Notes: a model not told the origin generated them from the sequence alone. A stretch of 12,968 bases of DNA from CAZKGE01 sp964541695 (GCA_964541695.1 CAZIRB010000069.1:1-12968), one strand, 5' to 3'. Counted from the stretch's first letter, positions 1 to 6,661 are shown. Made by a program: numbers and translations.

Positions 1-735
1 GCCGGCTGCCTGAAAAATCCCGATGTCGATATCATCGTGACCCCGCACAACTGGCACGGCTATCCGCAGGGGAAGCTCGTCGTGGCGCCGGGGCCCGTGC
101 TGGCTTCCAGCGATCTGTTTATGCTCGAGATTCTCGGCACGCCCGGGCACGGCGCCTGGCCGGACCTCGCGGTCGACCCGATTCCCGTCGCGGCGGACGT
201 AATAACGGCCCTGCAGAGGATTATCAGCCGCGAAATCAGCCCGCTCAAGCCGGCCGTCCTCTCCATCGGGAAAATCAACGGCGGCACCGCCGTCAACGTG
301 ATTTCCGGGCGCGTGACGATGGAGGGAACCGTGCGCGCCTTTGACAACGCGGTGCGCGGCTTCATCCGGCGCCGCATAGAGGAGGTTGCCGATCATGTGA
401 CCCGCGCCGCCCGCGCGTCGTATCGCCTGACCTATGAACGGGTGATGCCGCCCGCGTACAACGACCCGCAGCTGGCCGCCATGGCCGCCCGATGGATCGA
501 GGGGGCGCTCGGCGCCGGCAGCGTGTCGGACGTTTGCATTCCCGACATGGGCTGCGAGGAGTTCTCCCTGTTTCAGGAGCAAATTCCCGGGCTGTTCCTG
601 TTCATCGGGAACGACAGGGCGGGCGAGCCCGTCGTTCCCATCCATTCGCCGTCGTACGTCTTCAACGACGACATATTGACCGTCGGCGTTCAGGCGCTCT
701 GCTCGATTGCGTCGGGGTATCTGGCGGGCAAATAG
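1..735 (+). CDS. M20 family amidohydrolase/peptidase, C-terminal part (5' end outside window)
   Basis: The frame is open from base 1 and stops with TAG at 733-735, giving 244 residues of a family that is usually about 380-400 long, so the N-terminal third lies upstream. Visible M20D-type features, numbered from the window start: His16 in TPHNW (usual metal-ligand position), a PGPVLASSD stretch, the start of the dimerisation domain at GTPGHGAWPDLAVDPI, then GGTAVNVI and MEGTVR, and near the C-terminus CEEFSLF followed by PIHSP, which holds the last metal-ligand histidine. Known members are cytoplasmic metallo-hydrolases that cleave N-acyl amino acids, hippurate-like amides or small peptides. 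The substrate here cannot be told. A GTG at 37 is not the true start, because conserved family sequence continues upstream of it. Confidence 0.9.
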   Translation, partial: AGCLKNPDVDIIVTPHNWHGYPQGKLVVAPGPVLASSDLFMLEILGTPGHGAWPDLAVDPIPVAADVITALQRIISREISPLKPAVLSIGKINGGTAVNVISGRVTMEGTVRAFDNAVRGFIRRRIEEVADHVTRAARASYRLTYERVMPPAYNDPQLAAMAARWIEGALGAGSVSDVCIPDMGCEEFSLFQEQIPGLFLFIGNDRAGEPVVPIHSPSYVFNDDILTVGVQALCSIASGYLAGK

Positions 736-893
736 AGTTGGCGATGTTTTGACAGTTTCGCTGTTAAAAATGCAAATCGCAAAAAGCAAAGCGGCTTTGG
801 CAGGCGGGGGGGGGCCCACGAAGAAGACGCCCCCCCCCCAAACCACGAAAAACCCCCACCCCCAAACCCCCCGCCCCACACACCAAAAAAAAA

Positions 894-903
894 NNNNNNN
901 NNN
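894..903. other. Assembly gap (10 N)
   Basis: Ten N bases flanked on both sides by low-complexity A/C and G runs. The true size is unknown. Confidence 0.95.
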
Positions 904-961
904 TCTAATTTTCCGCTTTAAAAAATCCAAACCCAAAAAACACTCGGGTTTGGGGGGGGGG

Positions 962-989
962 GGGGGCCGGTCCTTTCGGACCGGCCCCC
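962..989 (-). terminator. GC-rich hairpin after the alpha/beta hydrolase gene
   Basis: Perfect 12-bp stem (962-973 with 978-989). Read on the minus strand it has a GAAA (GNRA-type) tetraloop and begins 28 bp after the hydrolase stop codon. The next minus-strand bases are a C run rather than a T run, and a T6 tract appears only at 940-935. It is therefore a likely 3'-end hairpin but not a textbook intrinsic terminator. The adjoining G run may be a sequencing artefact hiding the real tract. Confidence 0.5.
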
Positions 990-1017
990 GCAGCTTCCGT
1001 TCCTGCGCAACCCCCGT

Positions 1018-1986
1018 CTACCCGGGCGGCTGCTGCGCAAAACAATGCCCCGCGGCGTATCGGAAGCGGTCCAGCAAAAAACCGACCGCTTCGCGCGCGG
1101 CGCGCGAACGCGGGCATATGACGTCGAACCCATGGAAGCAGCCGTCGAACACGCGGACTTCGGCCGCCGTACCGCATTCCCGCAGCCGGTCAAAATAGGC
1201 GACCGTCTCGTCGCGGAACGGGTCGACGCCGCCGACGAACGAGCATGCGGGCGGAAGCCCGGCAAGATCCTCCGCCCTGGCAGGCGCGGCGTAGGCGGGT
1301 ACCTGCGCGCCGCCGAACAGAGGCCCCAGGTATAGCCGCCAGGCCGCGTCGTTCGAGCGCGCGTTCCAGGCCGGCGCGTCGTTACCCGCCATGGACGCGG
1401 TCCGCATGCGGTCGTCGAGCATGGGGTACAGGGGCATTTGGAAGGCGACGGCCGCCTCGCCGTGATCGCGCGCGTACAGCGCGACCGCCGCGGTCAGGCC
1501 GCCGCCCGCGCTGGCGCCGCCGACCATGAGCTGGTCGGCGCGCACGCCGTATTCGCCGCCGTGCGCTTTCAGCCAAAGCAGCGCGGCGTAACCGTCCTCG
1601 AGCGCGGCGGGGTAGGGCGCGTCCGTCGAGAGCCGGTAGTCGGGCGCGACGACCACGCAGCCGCCGGCCTCGATGAAGCGCCGGATCAGCCGCTCTTCCT
1701 GTTCCGGCGCGCCCAGCGCATAGCCGCCGCTGTGCAGCCACAAAAGTCCCGGCACGTCCGGCCGCGGCGAAAGCGGCGAATAGACGCAGAGCCGCAGCGC
1801 GCTCCCGTTTGCGCGCGGGATATACCGCTGCTCGTACCGTAGCCGGCTGCGGCATCGTCCCTTGATAAACCGGACCAACACTCCGGCCAGGCGGAACGTG
1901 CGCCGCGTGAAGACGGGCAGAAAGAAGCGGATGACCGCGCCCGCCGCGCGCAGTTCCGGCCGTATCATGGACAGCGTGACCCGCAC
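1018..1986 (-). CDS. Alpha/beta hydrolase, HSL-type esterase/lipase family
   Basis: 322 residues. It carries the hormone-sensitive-lipase family layout: an oxyanion motif HSGGY at 85-89 in place of the usual HGGG, the nucleophile elbow GASAGG at 157-162 (Ser159), the acid at Asp255 in GGVDPF, and the catalytic His285 in GCFHGFD. Known members are cytoplasmic carboxylesterases acting on short acyl esters. I chose the GTG start at 1986 because GGGAGG at 2003-1998 lies 11 nt upstream, whereas the internal ATG at 1968 would be 29 nt away. It begins 6 bp after the radical SAM stop, so the two are surely co-transcribed and probably translationally coupled. A basic, hydrophobic N-terminus (residues 17-42) could associate with membrane, but no clear signal peptide is seen. 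The substrate is unknown. Confidence 0.88.
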   Translation of the reverse strand: MRVTLSMIRPELRAAGAVIRFFLPVFTRRTFRLAGVLVRFIKGRCRSRLRYEQRYIPRANGSALRLCVYSPLSPRPDVPGLLWLHSGGYALGAPEQEERLIRRFIEAGGCVVVAPDYRLSTDAPYPAALEDGYAALLWLKAHGGEYGVRADQLMVGGASAGGGLTAAVALYARDHGEAAVAFQMPLYPMLDDRMRTASMAGNDAPAWNARSNDAAWRLYLGPLFGGAQVPAYAAPARAEDLAGLPPACSFVGGVDPFRDETVAYFDRLRECGTAAEVRVFDGCFHGFDVICPRSRAAREAVGFLLDRFRYAAGHCFAQQPPG

Positions 1987-1992
1987 GGCCGG

Positions 1993-3069
1993 TCAGTCCT
2001 CCCGCAGCAGGTCCGAAAGCCAGCCGCGGTTGTGCCAGAGCGCGCAGCCGCCGTCGCCCTCCTTGAGCAGGCGGTGGTTCTGCCGGACCTTGGCGAGAAA
2101 GCTTGAGGCCAGCGCGTCCCGAAGCGAAGTATCGGCCAGGTTCGTGTCCGAGAACGGGGCGAAGGGGCAGGGCTCCACATCGCCGCCGGCGCTGACGTGC
2201 ACAAAGCCGCGCCCGGCGGCCAGGCAGCCGCCGTATTCCTCCTCGTCGCCGGGGAAAGGGATGAACAGCGCGGGGTACTTTGCGGCGAGCCTGGCCGCGC
2301 GGTCGTTGAGCTGCCGCTTGCCGTCCGCCGAAAGCGCCATCGGTTCGCTGCCGCGCTCGACCGGCACGTACTCCACAAAGAAGAACAGCCGGCAGCCCTT
2401 CTGCAAATATTCCGCGGCAAACGCCTCGTCCAGCACGCCGTCGAGGTTCCGGTTCGTGACCGTGATCGAGACGCCGAACGGGACGCTGCCGTCGGATAAG
2501 CTGCGCATGGCTCCGGCGGCCTTGGCGTACACGCCCGCGCCGCGGCGCGCGTCCGTTTGCCGCTCGTCGCCCTCGATGCTGAAAACGGGGATCATGTGCC
2601 GATGATCGGCAAACCACGCGCGGCGCCGCGCGTCGAACAGCGTGCCGTTGGTGAACACGATGCCGAGCATCTCATCGTGGCGGCCCATCGCGTCCAGCCA
2701 GCCGTGCGAGAGCAGCGGCTCGCCGCCCGCCAGCATGACGACGCCGACGCCCAGCGCGGACGCTTCGTCCAGTATCTCGGCAATCCGCCCGTCCGGCAGG
2801 GCGTTGTCCGGCCGTTTATCGCGCGCGCAGGCGTAGCAGCCCGCGCAGGACAGGTTGCACGCGTCGGTCGTGCTGACGATCAGCATCGCGGGGACCTCGA
2901 CGCCTTCCGCGGCGTGCCGGAGCCGCCGGTCCCTCGCGCTCGCCAGCTCGCGGCCGACCGCAAGCAGCGCGGCGGCGGAGGCGGGGTAGGCGGACACGAT
3001 GTTCGCCGCGGTCCGCAAGGAAACGTCGATGTTGCCGGAAAACAGGTCGCGGTACGCGGCGCTCTTCAT
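1993..3069 (-). CDS. Radical SAM protein with SPASM-like C-terminal cysteines
   Basis: 358 residues. The [4Fe-4S]/SAM motif is CNLSCAGC (Cys71, Cys75, Cys78), preceded by a strand LIVSTTDA. GGEP at 115-118 is the usual SAM-binding motif and FTNGTL at 139-144 matches the next core strand. After the partial TIM barrel come Cys282 (GGCLAAG), Cys301 (GGDVEPCPF) and Cys342 (GGCALW). The GxxxVSAGGDVEPCPF pattern is typical of SPASM/twitch C-terminal regions of enzymes that modify peptides or maturate other proteins, although fewer cysteines are present than in a full SPASM domain. About 60 residues precede the core. The ATG at 3069 has GGAGG upstream. The partner genes are a small overlapping ORF and an HSL-type hydrolase. 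Class is sure; substrate and product are not. Confidence 0.9.
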   Translation of the reverse strand: MKSAAYRDLFSGNIDVSLRTAANIVSAYPASAAALLAVGRELASARDRRLRHAAEGVEVPAMLIVSTTDACNLSCAGCYACARDKRPDNALPDGRIAEILDEASALGVGVVMLAGGEPLLSHGWLDAMGRHDEMLGIVFTNGTLFDARRRAWFADHRHMIPVFSIEGDERQTDARRGAGVYAKAAGAMRSLSDGSVPFGVSITVTNRNLDGVLDEAFAAEYLQKGCRLFFFVEYVPVERGSEPMALSADGKRQLNDRAARLAAKYPALFIPFPGDEEEYGGCLAAGRGFVHVSAGGDVEPCPFAPFSDTNLADTSLRDALASSFLAKVRQNHRLLKEGDGGCALWHNRGWLSDLLRED

Positions 3070-3167
3070 GCGGCGCCTCCGCGGCCCGGCCGTACCAATA
3101 TTACATATAGCAAACGATCTGCGCGCGGTGCGCGCTCGCCCTCTTTGGAAGTATTGCAGACGGACAT
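3066..3167 (-). CDS. Candidate small ORF (33 aa) overlapping the radical SAM start
   Basis: An ATG at 3167 is preceded by AAAGG with a 7-nt spacer and opens 33 codons (MSVCNTSKEGERAPRADRLL, then YVILVRPGRGGAA). The stop TGA overlaps the radical SAM start as ATGA, an arrangement typical of translational coupling. It lies downstream of the predicted promoter at 3217-3245. The frame stays open further up to an ATG at 3227, but that is upstream of the predicted transcription start. Against it: many codons end in A or T, unlike neighbouring genes, and the peptide resembles no family I know. It could be a coupled leader peptide, a substrate of the radical SAM enzyme, or chance. Confidence 0.3.
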   Translation of the reverse strand: MSVCNTSKEGERAPRADRLLYVILVRPGRGGAA

Positions 3168-3216
3168 GAAGCTGCCTTTCTGTATATGGAGTTTCAACAA
3201 TCTATTGCGCAAAACC

Positions 3217-3245
3217 ACGATACGCATAACTACCCGCTGTGTCAA
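3217..3245 (-). promoter_or_regulatory. Promoter of the radical SAM/hydrolase operon
   Basis: On the minus strand a perfect TTGACA (3245-3240) is followed after 17 bp by TATCGT (3222-3217). Transcription would begin near 3210, about 140 nt before the radical SAM ATG. The -35 box begins only 4 bp after the T tract that ends the upstream TetR gene, so the operon is insulated from it. Confidence 0.55.
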
Positions 3246-3248
3246 GAG

Positions 3249-3278
3249 AAAAAATCGCGCCGCGCCGGAGCGCGCGCG
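3249..3278 (-). terminator. Intrinsic terminator of the TetR-family gene
   Basis: Immediately after the TetR stop codon the minus strand reads a GC-only inverted repeat (CGCGC, loop GCTCCG, GCGCG, with alternative longer pairings), then GGCGCGA and six T (3254-3249). Confidence 0.55.
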
Positions 3279-3866
3279 TCAGCCGCCGTCCTTGACCGGC
3301 GTCCGATCGCGTTCGGAACGGGCCGCGGGCTTATACATGAGCGTCTCGGTCAGCTCCGCGAGGAACTCGACCGGCTCCGCAAAGCCGTTTTCGATCCAGG
3401 TCTCGATGACGCTGATCAGCACGGCCGAGATCTGCGCGGCGATGTACGGATACGCGCGCGCGTCGACGGCCGCGCCGTTTAAGCCGGCGGGGATGTGGCT
3501 CTTTGTGATGTAGTCCGCGATGCTCCTGTGCGCAAAACGCAAAAGACCCCGGTGGTAGAACAGCAGCAGCGCCTCGCGGTTATCGATGACGAAGCGGAAC
3601 GCGCCGAGAAGGACCTCGCTTAAGCGCATGCGCGCAAGGTCCATGCTGGACTCCATCCGATAAAAGATGTCGTCGATCAGATAGCGCACCACGTCGTCCT
3701 TGGACTGAAAGTTGTTGTAGAACGTCTTTCTAACGACGTCCGCGCGCCGGCAGATGTCCGTCACGGAGATGTCCTCGTACGCGGACGCCTGTATCAAATC
3801 CAAAAACGCGGCGGCGATGCGCTTTTGCGAGCCGACGGCCACCTTGTTCGTCTGAACCTTGAACAT
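3279..3866 (-). CDS. TetR/AcrR-family transcriptional regulator
   Basis: 195 residues. The N-terminal helix-turn-helix is typical: GSQKRIAAAFLDLI, then YEDISVTDICRRADVVRKTFYNNFQSKDDVVRYLI (about residues 12-64). The C-terminal part is helical and resembles the TetR subgroup with a C-terminal domain like that of dihydroxyacetone-kinase regulators (LLLFYHRGL, then IAAQISAVLISVIETWIENG); that sub-assignment is tentative. It would bind DNA as a dimer and release it on binding a small ligand. The ATG at 3866 has GGGGGA upstream. It is transcribed divergently from the SDR/CrtC-like operon, and a palindrome lies on the shared promoter region, so control of that operon and of itself is the natural reading. 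Confidence 0.9.
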   Translation of the reverse strand: MFKVQTNKVAVGSQKRIAAAFLDLIQASAYEDISVTDICRRADVVRKTFYNNFQSKDDVVRYLIDDIFYRMESSMDLARMRLSEVLLGAFRFVIDNREALLLFYHRGLLRFAHRSIADYITKSHIPAGLNGAAVDARAYPYIAAQISAVLISVIETWIENGFAEPVEFLAELTETLMYKPAARSERDRTPVKDGG

Positions 3867-3916
3867 TACGCACTTCCCCCGCTTTGTGTAAGATGATCGG
3901 CCGGCCGCCGTTTTCG

Positions 3917-3943
3917 TTGATTTTTCCCGCCGATATATATAAT
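3917..3943 (+). promoter_or_regulatory. Promoter of the SDR/CrtC-like operon
   Basis: TTGATT (3917-3922) and a perfect TATAAT (3938-3943) with a short 15-bp spacer. Transcription would start near 3950, just before the palindrome at 3955-3970. A short spacer gives a promoter that commonly depends on, or is readily changed by, a bound regulator. Confidence 0.45.
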
Positions 3944-3962
3944 ACTCTTAAAACTTATACAA
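3934..3962 (-). promoter_or_regulatory. Promoter of the TetR-family gene
   Basis: Minus-strand TTGTAT (3962-3957) and TATATA (3939-3934) are separated by 17 bp. The -35 box lies inside the palindrome at 3955-3970 and the -10 overlaps that of the divergent promoter, so the two polymerase sites exclude each other. Confidence 0.45.
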
Positions 3963-3970
3963 CTGTGTAA
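3955..3970. promoter_or_regulatory. Candidate TetR operator palindrome
   Basis: TTATACAACTGTGTAA matches its own reverse complement at 12 of 16 positions (half-sites TTA-T/C-ACA). It covers the -35 box of the TetR promoter and lies just downstream of the predicted start of the divergent operon. Occupancy could therefore block both. Confidence 0.5.
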
Positions 3971-3984
3971 CTGAAAGCGTGATT

Positions 3985-5001
3985 ATGGGCGAAACGCACT
4001 ATCTGCTGACCGGCGCGGCCGGACTCCTGGGCGGGAACATTCTTTTGCAGCTCCTTGACCGCGGTGAGCGCGTCCGCGCGCTGGTGCTGCCGAACGACCC
4101 CGCGGTCCGGAACATGCCGCCGGGCGCCCAGATCGTCGAGGGCGATATCCTCGACGCGGCGGCGCTCGACCGGTTCTTTGCGGTCCCCGCGGGCTGCGAG
4201 CGCGTCGTAATCCACGCCGCGAGCATCGTGACGCTCGATCCGCGGCCGAACGAGAAGGTGCGCGCGGTCAACGTAGACGGCACGCAAAACATCGTCGACC
4301 GGTGCCTGCGGCACGGCACGAAAAAGCTCGTCTATATCAGCTCGACGGGCGCGATTCCGGAGCCGCCGCGCGGGCAGAGCATCCGCGAGATCGAGACGCA
4401 CGATCCCGGCCGCGTGGTCGGCCATTACGCCAAGACCAAGGCCATGGCCACCGACCTCGTGCTGCGCGCCGCGCGCGAAAGCGGGCTGGACGCGTCGGTC
4501 GTGTATCCGAGCGGCATATTCGGGCCGAACGACTTAGGCTTCGGCCTGATCACGAGCTGCATCAGGATGGTGGCCGAGGGGCGGCTGCGGATCTCGATCG
4601 GCGGTACGTTCAACTCGGTGGACGCGCGCGACCTGGCCGCCGGCATCCTCGCCTGCGCCGAGCGCGGGAAAAGCGGCGAGGGCTACATCATGGCCAGCCG
4701 CTGCCATACGTTCGACGAGCTGATGCGCGTCATCTGCGCCGAGGCGGGCGTAAAGCCGTATCTGTTCTCGGTCCCGCTCGCGCTCGTGCGCCCGTTTGCC
4801 GGCGCCGGCGCGCTGTACGGCAAGCTGACGAACCGGCCGGCGTGGTTCAGCCCGTACACCGTCTATAACCTTCGCCGCAACAACGACTACTGCGCGGATA
4901 AGGCGGAACGGGAGCTTGGGTTTTGCTGCCGGCCGCTTGCCGAGTCGATCGCGGACACGGTCGATTGGCTGCGGCGGACCGGGCGGATCGACGGAAAATA
5001 G
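3985..5001 (+). CDS. Extended SDR: NAD-dependent epimerase/dehydratase, 3-beta-HSD/dihydroflavonol reductase-like
   Basis: 338 residues from the ATG at 3985. A GTG two codons earlier (3979) is an alternative, and neither has a strong ribosome site. The Rossmann motif TGAAGLLG is at 9-16, VEGDILD at 51-57 places the adenine-contacting Asp, and HAASIV is at 77-82. The catalytic set is Ser120 in YISST and Tyr148/Lys152 in HYAKTK. YPSGIFGPND (about 174-183) is typical of the dihydroflavonol reductase/3-beta-hydroxysteroid dehydrogenase branch rather than sugar epimerases, although this is not decisive. It would oxidise or reduce an alcohol/ketone with NAD(P)(H) in the cytoplasm. A CrtC/AttH-like gene follows after 41 bp, implying one operon. 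Confidence 0.88.
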   Translation: MGETHYLLTGAAGLLGGNILLQLLDRGERVRALVLPNDPAVRNMPPGAQIVEGDILDAAALDRFFAVPAGCERVVIHAASIVTLDPRPNEKVRAVNVDGTQNIVDRCLRHGTKKLVYISSTGAIPEPPRGQSIREIETHDPGRVVGHYAKTKAMATDLVLRAARESGLDASVVYPSGIFGPNDLGFGLITSCIRMVAEGRLRISIGGTFNSVDARDLAAGILACAERGKSGEGYIMASRCHTFDELMRVICAEAGVKPYLFSVPLALVRPFAGAGALYGKLTNRPAWFSPYTVYNLRRNNDYCADKAERELGFCCRPLAESIADTVDWLRRTGRIDGK

Positions 5002-5042
5002 CGGCGCGGGCCGCGTATCAGACAATAAGGAGGGAAAGGGGA

Positions 5043-6044
5043 ATGGGCAATATCGCGTACATCGGCGGCACGGGCGTACCGCACGGAACGTTTGAGGACG
5101 AGTTTTTGACGCACAAAGCCTGCAGTGAGTGGTGGTATTCCACGGGGTACCTTTCGGACGCGGCGCAAAACCTGTACTCGTTCCAGTTTACGCTGGCCAG
5201 GATCCGGCTGACGGGCGTGCCGTTCCACATGCTGCTGACCGCGCTGACGGACATCGGGCAAAAGAAGCATTACTACGCGCAGCACCAGGCCTTTTTTGGG
5301 AAAAACATCGAGAGCGGCCTTGCCGGGACGTCGTTCGGCGAACTGGCGCAAATCCGGTATTCGCCGGACCAAAACAGCAGCTTCGGCGGCATGGAGCTGT
5401 CCATGCGCGCAAAGGAATATACGCTGAACCTGCGCATGCGCGCGCAGAAGGCTCCCGTCTGGCACTGCGAGGACGGCATGCTGCGCATGGGCATTCCGGA
5501 CGATCCAAAGGAGGTTACCTATTATTATTCGCTGACGAACCTCAGCGCCGACGGCGTTCTGGAACTGGACGGCAATGCGCTGCCCGTCGCGGGGAAGGCC
5601 TGGTTCGACCGGCAGGGCGGCACGTGCCGGCTGACGAACCCGCTGACGAACTGGGAGTGGTTCTCGTTCCGGTTCTTCGACGATGAGGAGCTGATGCTGT
5701 TCTCGTTCCCGCGGACGGGCTACGCCGACGGCACATATATAAAAGAGGACGGGACCTATCGGCGCGTGACGGATTACCAAATCGAGCCGCTTGGCTACTA
5801 CACGGAGCCGCGTACGAAATACCGGTTCTCCTGCGGCTGGCGGGTCCGCATTCCGGGCGTCAAGGAGGAAGAATACCTGGTGCGGCCGCTGGCGGACGGA
5901 CAGTTCAACGTGTTCTTCTTCGAGCTTCTGGCCGAGGTGGTCAGCCGCGCGGGTGAGCGCGTCGGCTACTGCGTCGTGGAGCTGCTGCCGGGCGCCCGGA
6001 ACAAGCGGATCAAGCCCTGGCTGGCGCTGAAACGGCAGGGGTGA
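5043..6044 (+). CDS. CrtC/AttH-like lipocalin-fold protein (hydroxyneurosporene synthase family)
   Basis: 333 residues, start ATG at 5043 with AAGGAGGG upstream. The family hallmark SEWWYSTGYL is at 28-37. Later matches are GKAWFDRQGG and TNWEWFSFRFFDDEELMLFSFPR, then a second beta-rich half with GYYTEPRTKYRFSCGWRVRIPG and FFFELLAEVV. Known relatives are carotenoid 1,2-hydratase CrtC, AttH and related lipocalin-like proteins including cyclase-type enzymes, which act on hydrophobic polyene or terpenoid substrates. No signal peptide is seen, so a cytoplasmic or membrane-edge role is inferred. Co-transcription with the SDR suggests consecutive modification of one lipophilic molecule. No other carotenoid gene is in the window, so the carotenoid name should not be transferred. 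Confidence 0.78.
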   Translation: MGNIAYIGGTGVPHGTFEDEFLTHKACSEWWYSTGYLSDAAQNLYSFQFTLARIRLTGVPFHMLLTALTDIGQKKHYYAQHQAFFGKNIESGLAGTSFGELAQIRYSPDQNSSFGGMELSMRAKEYTLNLRMRAQKAPVWHCEDGMLRMGIPDDPKEVTYYYSLTNLSADGVLELDGNALPVAGKAWFDRQGGTCRLTNPLTNWEWFSFRFFDDEELMLFSFPRTGYADGTYIKEDGTYRRVTDYQIEPLGYYTEPRTKYRFSCGWRVRIPGVKEEEYLVRPLADGQFNVFFFELLAEVVSRAGERVGYCVVELLPGARNKRIKPWLALKRQG

Positions 6045-6138
6045 GCGGCTGCGGCAAAGGGACGAAGCGCCGCGGTTCGCGATAGCCGCGCGCACCGCTT
6101 TGGGTTGGCGGTTTCTTGGTTGCTGTGGCCGCGAAGCG

Positions 6139-6220
6139 GGAGCGCTCGGCGTTTTTCCTTGCAAGGGCTCAGCCCCTGAACCCCGCCAAAGGGGGAAACC
6201 CCTTTGGAACCCCATTCTGT
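6139..6220 (+). repeat. Interspersed intergenic repeat, copy R1
   Basis: The first part (6139-6192) aligns with 6385-6440: both read GGAGC-CTCG-CG, a T-rich spacer, GCA then AGCCCCTG-ACCCCGCCAAA. The second part, CCAAAGGGG...CCCCTTTGGAACCCC-TTCTG, resembles 7541-7580. Short self-complementary blocks (AAGGG/CCCCT, CCAAAGGGG/CCCCTTTGG) make it fold in RNA or single-stranded DNA. Confidence 0.65.
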
Positions 6221-6257
6221 TCTACATATGTTTGATCGGACGCCTATCGTATCTTTT

Positions 6258-6282
6258 GCTTCTTTTCTTTAAAAAAAGAAGC
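6258..6282. terminator. A/T-rich hairpin bordering the gap
   Basis: GCTTCTTTT (6258-6266) pairs perfectly with AAAAGAAGC (6274-6282), loop CTTTAAA. It lies 213 bp after the CrtC-like stop and abuts the gap, so any T tract is lost in the N run. It may end that operon or be part of the repeat element. Confidence 0.35.
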
Positions 6283-6284
6283 GG

Positions 6285-6384
6285 NNNNNNNNNNNNNNNN
6301 NNNNNNNNNNNNNNNNNNNNNNNNNNNNNNNNNNNNNNNNNNNNNNNNNNNNNNNNNNNNNNNNNNNNNNNNNNNNNNNNNNNN
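6285..6384. other. Assembly gap (100 N)
   Basis: A run of exactly 100 N, a conventional scaffold filler. The first base after it starts a repeat copy (6385), so the break was probably caused by the repeat. Missing sequence may include a gene. Confidence 0.95.
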
Positions 6385-6440
6385 GGAGCCCTCGACGTAT
6401 TCTTTTTGCAGGAGCTTAGCCCCTGCACCCCGCCAAAAGG
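6385..6440 (+). repeat. Interspersed intergenic repeat, copy R2
   Basis: It starts exactly at the gap edge and aligns along its length with R1 (6139-6192), with scattered substitutions and two extra bases. It ends just before the ribosome site of the FAD-binding remnant. Confidence 0.6.
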
Positions 6441-6457
6441 AAAGGAGAAAGCAGCGG

Positions 6458-6613
6458 ATGGAAACCTACGACGTCATCGTTCCCGGCGCGGAGCCGGGCG
6501 GCACGACCGTCGCGAGCAGGCCCGCGCATGGCGAGCTGTGGAACCTGCCCGCGCTGATCCGGACCACGGTGGACTCGGGTTTTCGCGTATTCGAGCTGGT
6601 CAAGGACCTATGA
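6458..6613 (+). pseudogene. Remnant of an FAD/NAD(P)-binding oxidoreductase (51 codons)
   Basis: An intact ribosome site (AAAGGAGA, 6442-6449) precedes ATG at 6458. The reading starts METYDVIVPGAEPGGTTVAS, a clear match to the opening beta-alpha fold of FAD-dependent oxidoreductases (YDVIVVGAGPGGTTAA), except that the second glycine of GxGxxG is Glu. The expected helix and acidic strand end are missing. The next residues, RPAHGELWNLPALIRTTVDS and a short tail, do not continue that fold, and TGA follows at 6611. I read it as a 5' end joined to other sequence by an internal deletion. A real 51-residue protein is less likely. Repeat R2 stands directly upstream, which fits a rearrangement-prone site. 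Confidence 0.5.
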
Positions 6614-6661
6614 CGCGGCAAAAATCGCGGTAAAATGCGGATTCGCACGGGGGAGCGGCCG

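Larger units (their letters stand above)
736..1017. other. Gene-free interval with homopolymer runs around a 10-N gap
   Basis: No gene is supported. The stretch holds 9 G at 806-814, 10 C at 830-839, repeated C5-C6/A runs up to the gap, the gap itself (894-903), and 15 G at 952-966. Such composition is unlike the rest of the window and looks like low-quality sequence at contig ends. Bases here, and the exact gap length, should not be trusted. Confidence 0.7.
6045..6457. other. Gene-free, repeat-bearing interval around the 100-N gap
   Basis: It lies between the CrtC-like gene and the FAD-binding remnant. It holds repeat copy R1 (6139-6220), an A/T-rich hairpin (6258-6282), the gap and repeat copy R2 (6385-6440). 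I see no coding region, and reading frames through it run across N. Confidence 0.75.

Noticed and set aside
5043..6044. True carotenoid hydratase in a carotenoid pathway
   Set aside because: Family fold is supported, but no phytoene synthase, desaturase or prenyl transferase gene is nearby, so the specific reaction cannot be assigned.
4887..6215. Long minus-strand open frame (442 codons) opposite the CrtC-like gene
   Set aside because: It is the antisense shadow of a clear family member, arginine- and proline-rich with no recognisable domain; high GC keeps such frames open.
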